Below are positions 1 through 6,394 of a DNA stretch of 7,570 nt, piece by piece (the first letter of the stretch is position 1; each line of letters starts with the position of its first letter). Under the pieces are notes generated by a model. That model searched no databases. It was not told the DNA's origin and saw only the letters and a list, made by a program, of their open reading frames with translations. The stretch is taken from positions 1 through 7,570 of the forward strand of contig CAZJQO010000021.1 of assembly GCA_964548595.1 (NCBI GenBank). The letters are read 5' to 3'. Position numbers and translations under genes: made by a program. Source of the DNA: JAJYVH01 sp964548595. GTDB taxonomy: Archaea; Micrarchaeota; Micrarchaeia; Micrarchaeales; CABMGC01.

Positions 1-224
1 GTTCTATATAGTGAGAGTGATGGCTGCCCGACACAACCGTGCTGCAGCGAACTGCCAGTTGAACAGAGAAAATGTCCTCTTTCAACCCTCAAACTGAACG
101 CCGGGTGCTTTTGGAGCTCGAACTGATGGAGAGATTACCCAGTGCAAACAACGCGTCTTGGCAGACTCGTCATTGGCATGGTATGAGGCGAGCAGAGGGG
201 TTGAGTTGCGCGCGCATGCCCAGG
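1..224. other. Left-edge non-coding region with RNA-like structure
   Basis: No convincing gene lies here. Short open frames run in from the left edge (to stops at 124-126 and 95-97), and one complete 59-codon frame runs from 72 to 251, but none encodes anything recognisable or has a promoter or ribosome-binding site. The region does contain a strong hairpin: GTTGAA at 58-63 plus AGAG at 65-68 pair with CTCT at 77-80 plus TTCAAC at 81-86, leaving one bulged C (64) and an 8-base loop. An 11-base palindrome (AACTGCCAGTT) lies at 50-60. Bases 25-30 and 102-107 could form an enclosing helix. It may be an untranslated RNA or the tail of an upstream transcript; no tRNA, 5S, SRP or RNase P signature was recognised. 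Confidence 0.3.
187..219 (+). repeat. Copy A of a dispersed hairpin element, upstream of hisS
   Basis: This stretch contains GCAGAGGGGTTG (192-203) followed after 7 bases by CGCGCATGC (211-219). The same two blocks occur in the same order on the minus strand at 6359-6390, 11 bases apart. The five bases AGGCG also precede the first block in both copies (186-190 here), separated from the rest by a 2-base indel. Here the core can fold as GCG-A-GCA (188-194) against TGC-G-CGC (207-213), with a 12-base loop containing GAGGGG. The element lies just before the hisS TATA-like box. Its function is unknown; two copies in one window is the only evidence. Confidence 0.45.
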
Positions 225-232
225 TTTAATAA
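225..232 (+). promoter_or_regulatory. TATA-like box for hisS
   Basis: The box reads TTTAATAA. The octamer TTAATAAG (226-233) is identical to the box upstream of the reductase gene on the other strand (3198-3191), where the first T lies 30 bases from the start codon. The same geometry here would place transcription initiation near 256, between the two candidate hisS starts at 248 and 263. It is the only AT-rich box in this otherwise GC-rich intergenic stretch. Confidence 0.55.
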
Positions 233-247
233 GATAAGGTTGAAAAT

Positions 248-1540
248 ATGAAACAAGATCAGATGCCTGTAGACACGCCGAGAGGAGTGCGGGACTTTTC
301 TCCACTCGAAGCAATATACAAAAAATATATAACCGGAGTGATAGAGGAGGTATTCAAAAAATTCGGCTTCTATCCCCTGGAAACCCCGCTGCTAGAAAAT
401 ATGAGCGTGCTGAACACCAAGGCGTACGGGGAGGATTCCACCAACGAACTGTTTGTGCTCAGCGACGGGCAAACGGGCCTGAGGTACGACTTCACAGTGC
501 CGCTCGCGAGATACGTGGCGAGCAACAGGGACCTGCCGCTTCCTTTCAAAAGGTACCAAATCGGCAGCATCTACCGCAAGGAGGAGCCGCAGAGGATGCG
601 CGATAGGGAGTTCTTCCAGGCAGACGTGGACATAGTGGGCAGCGCGGAGCCGGCCAGCGACGCCGAAGTTATAGCGGCAAACGCCATGGCGCTAGAGGAG
701 CTGGGCATGGCCGATTACTCGATACTGCTGAGCAGCAGGAAATTGAACGAGCTTGTGCTCGCGCAATTCGGTGTTGCGAAGGAAAAGATAGTGGCTGCAC
801 TGCGTTCTATAGACAAAATGCAGAAAATAGGCAAGGAGGAAGTAGCAAAATTGCTTGTTTCAGACGCCGGCATGGACGCGAAGAAAGCAGATGAGCTTCT
901 GGGATTACTGGGCCAGCAGCAGGAGAACGGAGAGGTGCTGGAGAGGCTCAGTGCAAACATAGACGGCGCAAAAGGGGAGGTGGAGAAGATGCGAACCCTG
1001 CTGGCGCTTTTGAACGAGTACAAGCTAAGGGGCAGCGTGGTTGTGGATCTGTCTTTGGCGAGGGGCCTGGCTTATTACACCGGCTTCGTCTGGGAATTCG
1101 TGGTCTTCGAGGAGGGCAAGCGCCTGCCTACCCTGGCAGGTGGAGGCAGGTATGACAGCCTCATAGGCATGTATTCAGGCAAGCAGATTCCAGCCACCGG
1201 CTCTTCGCTTGGCATAAGCAGAATATTCTACCTTCTCAAACAGAGGGAAAACGGAAAGCGCACTTACGCGAAAGTATTTGTGGCGTACATAGGAGAGCAG
1301 AACGGCGCCTATGCGGTAAATGCAGCAACGATGTTGCGCGGAAATGGTGTATACACCGACATAAACAGCATGGGCAGGAACCTCTCCAAGCAGCTGGAAT
1401 ACGCCTCTTCGCTGGGCGTAGCGTGGGTGCTCATAATAGGCGACAAGGAGCGCGAGGCGAACAAGGTCAGGCTCAGGGACATGGCCAGCGGCACTGAAGA
1501 ATTAATTAGCCTGCAGGAAGCAATAGAGAAACTGAAATGA
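248..1540 (+). CDS. hisS: Histidyl-tRNA synthetase
   Basis: This class II aminoacyl-tRNA synthetase attaches histidine to tRNA-His in the cytoplasm; 430 residues is normal for the family. Visible motifs: PRGVRDF at 11-17; RYDFTVPLAR at 79-88; motif 2 at about 103-131, with the YRKEEPQRMRDREFFQ core that binds ATP and the acceptor end; the HisRS-specific histidine loop ARGLAYYTG at 271-279; motif 3 from GGGRYDSLIG (298) to LGISRI (321-326); and the anticodon-binding domain from about 342 to the end. All expected active-site motifs are present. Start choice is uncertain: ATG 248 is the longest, but ATG 263 (giving MPVDTPRGVRDF) fits both the family N-terminus and the TATA-box spacing better. 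The next gene begins 4 bases after the stop, so the two are probably co-transcribed. Confidence 0.97.
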   Translation: MKQDQMPVDTPRGVRDFSPLEAIYKKYITGVIEEVFKKFGFYPLETPLLENMSVLNTKAYGEDSTNELFVLSDGQTGLRYDFTVPLARYVASNRDLPLPFKRYQIGSIYRKEEPQRMRDREFFQADVDIVGSAEPASDAEVIAANAMALEELGMADYSILLSSRKLNELVLAQFGVAKEKIVAALRSIDKMQKIGKEEVAKLLVSDAGMDAKKADELLGLLGQQQENGEVLERLSANIDGAKGEVEKMRTLLALLNEYKLRGSVVVDLSLARGLAYYTGFVWEFVVFEEGKRLPTLAGGGRYDSLIGMYSGKQIPATGSSLGISRIFYLLKQRENGKRTYAKVFVAYIGEQNGAYAVNAATMLRGNGVYTDINSMGRNLSKQLEYASSLGVAWVLIIGDKEREANKVRLRDMASGTEELISLQEAIEKLK

Positions 1541-1544
1541 TCGC

Positions 1545-2060
1545 ATGGCGAACGAGGGCAAGAAGGAGTTCGAGGAGATAACGCACCAGACCATTGAGAA
1601 GGGAGGCATACTGGTCAAGCTCTACTTCGACATGGAGAGCGACAAGCAGGAGGATCTGCAGCCGCTGATGGTCGATCTTGTAAACAACAGGCTGCTCAAA
1701 GCCCCGGGCGTGGTCTACTGCTACGGCACCATAGACGAGCCCCTTAAGGTAAAGGAAAGTTTCTCCACCAGCGCAGAAGTCACAGCGCTCTTCAACAGCC
1801 TTTGGCCGCTCGTGAACGTGATGTTCAATTTCACTCCTGCTGCGGTAGAGGTGCTGAGACCCGCAAAAGATTACATGCTGAAGCAGGTTGAGCTCCAGGC
1901 GCTGCTGCTAAACGTGGCGCAGATATCAATGGAGTACAACAACTACGTGCTCAGCAGGGTGCTGAAGCCCGAGGATTTCGAGAAGATAAAGGAGCAGACG
2001 CAGCGCAGGGAGGAGCTGGGCAAGAAGCTGATGGAGAAGAAGGACGGCAAGGGTCAGTAG
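1545..2060 (+). CDS. Conserved-looking hypothetical protein downstream of hisS
   Basis: This is a 171-residue soluble protein that I do not recognise by name. The first part (about 22-63) reads like alternating beta and alpha elements: LVKLYFDM, then a helix (DLQPLMVDLVNNRLL), then a strand ending in VVYCYGTIDEP, suggesting a small ferredoxin-like alpha/beta fold (inference). The middle and end (about 77-135) are helical, including TSAEVTALFNSLWPLV and FTPAAVEVLRPAKDYM. The last 30 residues are a charged Lys/Glu tail. There is no signal peptide, membrane segment or cysteine cluster. The gene starts 4 bases after the hisS stop with no Shine-Dalgarno sequence, so translation probably depends on the upstream gene. 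Codon use matches hisS, supporting a real resident gene. A role linked to tRNA or translation is possible from context only. Confidence 0.85.
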   Translation: MANEGKKEFEEITHQTIEKGGILVKLYFDMESDKQEDLQPLMVDLVNNRLLKAPGVVYCYGTIDEPLKVKESFSTSAEVTALFNSLWPLVNVMFNFTPAAVEVLRPAKDYMLKQVELQALLLNVAQISMEYNNYVLSRVLKPEDFEKIKEQTQRREELGKKLMEKKDGKGQ

Positions 2061-2064
2061 TCGT

Positions 2065-3168
2065 TCATTCAGCCGCATTCCTTAGGAAGAGCCTCTTCAG
2101 TATGAGGCTCGGCCTGTCCATGTCTCCGTATGCGGAGAGGAAGCCCTCGGTGCCAAGCATTTTCATTGTTCTCATTACGATTTCAAGCTTCCTCGAGTCT
2201 AGCGAAGAGTAAAGTTTTGTAATGAGCCTGTGGAGCCTCATGTCAGTGCCAAAACTCCGCTCGAAGAGACGCTCGTACTCGTCCAGGCTGGTGCCGCTGC
2301 TTATGTGCTTCTCTATCGCCTTTGCCGCAAGCAATGCAGCGCCCCCTCCGAAGACTATGCCTCCGCCTGTGGTGGGCTTTACCTGCCCAGCCGCATCTCC
2401 GACAAGCAGCACCTCCTTTTGCGCATCTACTATGCGGCCTGCTTTCTGCATCGGTATTATGCTGGCGTAGCCCTCGCGGCGTTTTCCCCTGTCCAGCGCC
2501 TCCGCCACTTCCTTTATCTTCAGGAACTTGCCGAAGGCCGCCTTGCTGTTCCCGTACCTGGAGTCTATGCCTATGCCCGCCTCGATCACATCTCTGCTGT
2601 TCGGGCAGAGCCACGCAAAGAACTTCGGCGCTACCGCGCTCTCGAAGAACAGGTCCACTTTCTTCCTTTCCGCAGCCTCTACTTCGAACTCCATCTTGTA
2701 CGTTAGCGTCTGCCTGCTTACGCTGCCCATTCCGAAGTGCTTCGCCACTCCTGATACCGCGCCATCGGCGCCGACTATGATGCCGTTCTCGTGCATCTCA
2801 TCGAGCTCTTTTCCGTACACCCTGGTCCCGGTGAGCACCTCCGCGCCTGCGTCAACAGCCTGGTCGTAGCATGCAAGATTGAGCTGCTCGCGGTCGAGCA
2901 CGTAGGCCTGAGGTGCCCTTGCCATTATGTGCATGACAGACTTGCCTATGTGTACGTCAGCACCATAGAGCGTGTTTGTTATGGCCTTCCTGTAATTCAC
3001 GCGCAGGCCATCCATTCCCTTTATCGACACTATGCCGCTAGCCATGGGTGGGTACCCTATGCGCTTCTTCTGGTCGTAAACGTGCACTTCTATCCCGGAA
3101 GCCGCAAGCTCCCTCGCTGCTATCAGCCCGGATGTACCTGCACCGACAACGTGCACTCTTCTGCGCAT
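2065..3168 (-). CDS. Geranylgeranyl reductase family FAD-dependent oxidoreductase
   Basis: This 367-residue flavoprotein belongs to the family that hydrogenates isoprenoid double bonds in archaeal ether lipids or polyprenyl (dolichol-type) carriers at the membrane surface. Evidence: an N-terminal dinucleotide-binding motif GAGTSG (9-14) ending in an acidic strand (HVYDQ, 29-33); YVLDREQLN (89-97); VGADGAVSG (132-140); PKFFAWLCP (181-189), a variant of the family's PxxYxWxFP substrate-cavity motif with Tyr to Phe and Phe to Cys; and the second FAD motif LLVGDAAGQVKPTTGGGI (254-271). The Cys-containing glycine motif often seen after the first FAD motif is replaced by YPPMASGIVS (39-48). Its stop lies 4 bases from the opposing upstream gene's stop, and it diverges from aglB over 71 bases. 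Membrane-lipid versus dolichol substrate cannot be settled from sequence alone. Confidence 0.92.
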   Translation of the reverse strand: MRRRVHVVGAGTSGLIAARELAASGIEVHVYDQKKRIGYPPMASGIVSIKGMDGLRVNYRKAITNTLYGADVHIGKSVMHIMARAPQAYVLDREQLNLACYDQAVDAGAEVLTGTRVYGKELDEMHENGIIVGADGAVSGVAKHFGMGSVSRQTLTYKMEFEVEAAERKKVDLFFESAVAPKFFAWLCPNSRDVIEAGIGIDSRYGNSKAAFGKFLKIKEVAEALDRGKRREGYASIIPMQKAGRIVDAQKEVLLVGDAAGQVKPTTGGGIVFGGGAALLAAKAIEKHISSGTSLDEYERLFERSFGTDMRLHRLITKLYSSLDSRKLEIVMRTMKMLGTEGFLSAYGDMDRPSLILKRLFLRNAAE

Positions 3169-3190
3169 AAAACAAATACCTTTGCTTACT

Positions 3191-3198
3191 CTTATTAA
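3191..3198 (-). promoter_or_regulatory. TATA-like box for the reductase gene
   Basis: On the minus strand this reads TTAATAAG, centred about 26 bases before the reductase ATG (3168), the distance expected for an archaeal leaderless transcript. It is the same octamer as at 226-233 before hisS. Confidence 0.65.
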
Positions 3199-3209
3199 TG
3201 CATATTACT

Positions 3210-3216
3210 CATATAT
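3210..3216 (+). promoter_or_regulatory. TATA-like box for aglB
   Basis: CATATAT is centred about 27 bases before the aglB ATG (3240), again implying a leaderless or near-leaderless transcript. It sits back to back with the minus-strand box at 3191-3198 inside a 71-base divergent promoter region, so the two genes could share a regulator. Confidence 0.6.
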
Positions 3217-3239
3217 CCTCTGAATTTTGAGGGCATCAG

Positions 3240-6200
3240 ATGAGCTTAATAGTGACTGTGCTGATAGCGTTCATATCTATAATGGTACCCGGCTTCTTCC
3301 TCGCCCTCGCGCTGCTGAAGAAGACAAAGCTCAACATGCTGGAAATAAGCGTCATAGGCTTCATCTTCGGCCTGATATTCCCGACAGCGGCCACGTGGCT
3401 CGAATCCTACCTTATGAATTATATACACGCGTTCAGTTTCTCCGCAGGACTCTACGGTGCAAATGTGGTAGTGCTGACGATACTCGGAATAGCGCTCTGC
3501 ATACAGCAGGGCGCGTTCTCGCGCTTCGGCTCGTTCCTGCCAGGAAGGAAGCAGGTTGCCGCATACTCCTCAAGGCTCTCCGAGCTTCGCGGCGAAATAT
3601 CCAAGCTCGGAATAGAGATGGAGCTCGTCAGGAAGCACGAGCGCGAGGAGGAAGAACTTAGGGCTAGGCATGTGCAGGAGGAGCACGCTTCAGCTTCTCT
3701 GCCGCACGAGGAGCAGGAGAAGCTAAAGGCGCTTCACGCCCAGGAGGAAAACAAGCTCGAGGAGGAGCACGAGAAAGAGGAGAGGGTACTGCTCAGCAAT
3801 GGCAAACCGGGCTTCAGCATAGGCAAGAACTGGGCGTGGATACTGTTGATAGCTTTCATGCTCTTCACCTTCTACACCAGGATGCTCAGCATAGGCATAG
3901 CGGCCAACTTCTTCGAGTTCGATCCTTATTTCGACATGCAGAGCACGATGTCGATACTTACCTACGGCTACCAGTATCTCTACGACACATCGGCATGGCC
4001 TACTGCCATAAACGGCACGCCGCACAGGATCGAACCGCTGATGCCGTACCTCGAAGCCTACTGGTACGAGATCTCCAACCCTCCCGGCAACGCCATAAGC
4101 ACTGCGCTGCTCAGCGACGTCAGCAGCGTGTATCCGCCTATAACGGCCGCGCTTCTTGTCTTCATAATATTCTTCTTCCTGTACCATGGCTACGGCGAAT
4201 ATCCCGCCGTGATAGGCGCCGGCCTTGCTACCGCTATGCCGGCACTGATCACCACTTTCATAGCAGGCGAGCAGCTGCTGGAGCCCTGGGGCATCTTCGC
4301 CATGTTCTTCTTCTACGGCGTGTACCTGCTCGCGGCGCAGCATCCCAAGGACCTGAGGTTTGCCGTGCTGGCTGGCATAGCCTATTCAGCAAGCTTCCTA
4401 GGGGCCCATTACTACACTGTAATAGCAGGTGTGTTTGCCATCTACATAGTGCTTCAGGGAGCGCTGGATGTGTTCAGGAGCAGGAACATGAGGGATTTCT
4501 ACAGGATGAACATAGTGGTAATAGCAATAATAGCAGCGTTCTTCGCTGTCTTCGATCCATACGGTTCGGTGCTTACGGACAAGGTGCCTGGCATACTTGG
4601 AGTGCCTGTGACTGTAGCGTTCCCGCTGGTGTCGCTTGTGCTTGTCGCGCTGTTTGATTACGGCCCTGCGCTTGCCCAAAAGCGCGGCATAATAAAGCGC
4701 ATAAGCATCACGGAGCGCTTGGGCTGGCTTGTCGCGCTAGCTGTACTGGCCCTGTTGCTTGTACTCTTCACGCCGCTTGGCGCATCTGTCAAGGGTTACC
4801 TGAGCCTCAGCTCTCACTACACCACTCCCTCCACCGCCCTTTTCATGACAGTCCAGGAATACGCACCCACGGGCTTCAACTTCGACTTCGGAGCTGCAGG
4901 CTTCGGTATAATAGGCGATAGCGTAGGGGGCGTGGACATAATAGTGTGGCTGGTGCTTATACTGTTCACAATCCTTGCAGTGCGCGCTGCCGTCTCCAGG
5001 GACTCGAAGTTCAGCATACTTGCGATCGCAGCAGTCTGGCCGCTTGCTGTTGCAGGCATGATTGAGGTGAAGTACATGCCGCACTTCGGTGTAGCGTACG
5101 TACTTGCGATCTGCATAATAATAGGCGAACTGCTGCTTGTGCTTAACGGCAAGTCGCACGAGCGCGCAAGGTATGCGGTGATGGGCATAGCTGCGATTGT
5201 GCTGTTGCTGGAGTTTGTACCAACGTTTGCGAGCATAGCAGCCGCGAACGGCCAGACGTGCACACAGATAAACAGCACGGGCAACGCGCTGGCATCAGAC
5301 CTGTACTGCAACACGGTGCCGCAGGCATGGCTAAGCGCAACAGCATGGATGAGAGAGAACGTGGGGCCATACGCGCCCAGAATACTCTCCTGGTGGGACT
5401 ACGGGGACTGGATAAACTGGTTCGGGAACAGTAACGCTGTGCTGAGGGGAGACAACTCGATACCGAAGCTGGACTACGTAACAGCGGCAAGGTACGTTCT
5501 CGGAGCAAGCAGCGGCTACGGGCCAAGCAACCTCGCCAGCTTCATGAACAATGTGACTTATGCCAAGTATGTGGTGTTTGACAACGCGCTTACAGCAAAA
5601 TGGGAGGCGCTCGACTTCCTGGCATGCGTTGGCACCAACCAGACGAGCAAGGACTTTGCAGCAGCGGCAGGGAAGGCGGTAGGCGAGCCCTACCTTCTGG
5701 GTACGTCGCAGTGCGAACTGACACACGATCCGGCATACCTGCTTGTTCCGGTGTCGACCAGCAGCGTCAACGATTACTGCCACCTGCCCGGCAACGTAAC
5801 GGCGCTGCGCACACGCATGGTGGCAGGGGAAACTATACTGAACCAGACGTACTGCGCGCCAACAAGCTACAAGGGCAACGCCGCCACGCTTCTGGCGTCT
5901 AACGGCACCGCGACTAACATACTACTTGCGCCAAACAACCAGCTGTTTCTGGGAATAAGCAACGTTAGCGGGCAGGAGTTCCTGACCTTCATAGCCCTCT
6001 ACCTGCCGAACGGGCCAAACGACACAATAACAGATGCCCCGACAGATTTCTACAACAGCAACTACTACAGGGCGTTCTACCTTGGCAACCTGCCCGGCTT
6101 CACGCTTGCATACCCTGGCAACTTCACAGGCATAAACTATGTCAACCAGACGGTGCCAGTGCTGATATACAAGCTTGACAACTATACGGGCCCGCCGCCA

Positions 6201-6254
6201 AAGGTCACGCCAAAGGATCCTTGGATAGTGAACAACTTCTCCATGCCCGGCTAG
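3240..6254 (+). CDS. aglB: STT3/AglB oligosaccharyltransferase with N-terminal membrane and coiled-coil extension
   Basis: This is the catalytic subunit that transfers a lipid-linked glycan to Asn in N-X-S/T sequons on the outer face of the membrane. Motifs: first acidic motif FEFDPYFDM (225-233); second acidic motif region AGEQLLEPWG (342-351); TVQE (537-540), the TIXE-type external-loop motif; WWDYG (718-722), the family hallmark; and VVFDNALTAKW (778-788), at the place of the DK-type motif. About a dozen membrane segments lie between 198 and 661, followed by a soluble outer domain (about 662-1004) with 12 N-X-S/T sequons and six cysteines. The oddity is residues 1-195: three membrane segments (about 1-25, 33-52, 68-88), resembling DUF1616-type archaeal membrane domains, then a very Glu/Lys/Arg-rich helix (about 105-184), all before the normal first STT3 segment. 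The frame is continuous with constant codon use, so the fusion looks genuine. The start is set by ATG 3240 and the TATA spacing. Confidence 0.96.
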   Translation: MSLIVTVLIAFISIMVPGFFLALALLKKTKLNMLEISVIGFIFGLIFPTAATWLESYLMNYIHAFSFSAGLYGANVVVLTILGIALCIQQGAFSRFGSFLPGRKQVAAYSSRLSELRGEISKLGIEMELVRKHEREEEELRARHVQEEHASASLPHEEQEKLKALHAQEENKLEEEHEKEERVLLSNGKPGFSIGKNWAWILLIAFMLFTFYTRMLSIGIAANFFEFDPYFDMQSTMSILTYGYQYLYDTSAWPTAINGTPHRIEPLMPYLEAYWYEISNPPGNAISTALLSDVSSVYPPITAALLVFIIFFFLYHGYGEYPAVIGAGLATAMPALITTFIAGEQLLEPWGIFAMFFFYGVYLLAAQHPKDLRFAVLAGIAYSASFLGAHYYTVIAGVFAIYIVLQGALDVFRSRNMRDFYRMNIVVIAIIAAFFAVFDPYGSVLTDKVPGILGVPVTVAFPLVSLVLVALFDYGPALAQKRGIIKRISITERLGWLVALAVLALLLVLFTPLGASVKGYLSLSSHYTTPSTALFMTVQEYAPTGFNFDFGAAGFGIIGDSVGGVDIIVWLVLILFTILAVRAAVSRDSKFSILAIAAVWPLAVAGMIEVKYMPHFGVAYVLAICIIIGELLLVLNGKSHERARYAVMGIAAIVLLLEFVPTFASIAAANGQTCTQINSTGNALASDLYCNTVPQAWLSATAWMRENVGPYAPRILSWWDYGDWINWFGNSNAVLRGDNSIPKLDYVTAARYVLGASSGYGPSNLASFMNNVTYAKYVVFDNALTAKWEALDFLACVGTNQTSKDFAAAAGKAVGEPYLLGTSQCELTHDPAYLLVPVSTSSVNDYCHLPGNVTALRTRMVAGETILNQTYCAPTSYKGNAATLLASNGTATNILLAPNNQLFLGISNVSGQEFLTFIALYLPNGPNDTITDAPTDFYNSNYYRAFYLGNLPGFTLAYPGNFTGINYVNQTVPVLIYKLDNYTGPPPKVTPKDPWIVNNFSMPG

Positions 6255-6261
6255 TCTTTTT
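6255..6261 (+). terminator. Possible T-run terminator of aglB
   Basis: TCTTTTT follows the aglB stop codon directly. Archaeal termination commonly uses short T-runs without a hairpin. The run is only five consecutive T, so this is a weak candidate. Confidence 0.35.
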
Positions 6262-6358
6262 GAGTACTTCCTGGAAAATCGCGGTTGCGAGCTGTCTCCT
6301 TCAGGCGTAGGCGGCGTGCTGCACTTGCCGGTAGCCGCTGCCTTTCATCAAAAGCCCC
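6262..6358. other. Non-coding spacer between aglB and the orphan gene
   Basis: This GC-rich spacer has no supported gene. It can form a weak stem between GCGGC (6311-6315) and GCCGC (6334-6338). Short overlapping frames cross it on both strands, but they are arginine- and alanine-rich translations with no domain, no promoter and no RBS, and both run into the neighbouring orphan gene. Confidence 0.4.
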
Positions 6359-6394
6359 GCATGCGCGAAACAGTGGCGCAACCCCTCTGCGCCT
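6359..6394 (-). repeat. Copy B of the dispersed hairpin element, after the orphan gene
   Basis: On the minus strand this carries GCAGAGGGGTTG (6390-6379) and then CGCGCATGC (6367-6359), identical to the two blocks at 192-203 and 211-219 and in the same order. The first block sits in a perfect 6-bp hairpin: GGCGCA (6375-6380 on the plus strand) pairs with TGCGCC (6388-6393), with a 7-base loop. The hairpin touches the stop codon of the minus-strand gene ending at 6393, so it could act as a 3' stem-loop or terminator, although no U-run follows. Its function is unknown. Confidence 0.45.

Noticed and set aside
77..98. CTTTCAACCCTC followed by AAACTGAAC resembles an archaeal CRISPR repeat.
   Set aside because: Only one copy is present, with no regularly spaced second unit; half of it is explained by the hairpin at 58-86.
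72..251. A 59-codon plus-strand frame whose stop overlaps the hisS ATG (ATGA-type overlap).
   Set aside because: The protein has no recognisable feature, there is no promoter or RBS before it, and the hisS TATA box and a dispersed element lie inside it.
2222..3198. Several long plus-strand frames opposite the reductase gene.
   Set aside because: They are antisense shadows of a clearly conserved flavoprotein and show no domain of their own.
3227..5902. Numerous long frames on both strands within aglB.
   Set aside because: High-GC codon structure produces shadow frames; they are Arg/His-rich and lack conserved motifs.
6301..6350. Minus-strand C/D-box-like signals: TGATGA (6350-6345) and CTGA (6304-6301).
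   Set aside because: No internal D' and C' boxes and no terminal stem; such short motifs arise easily by chance.
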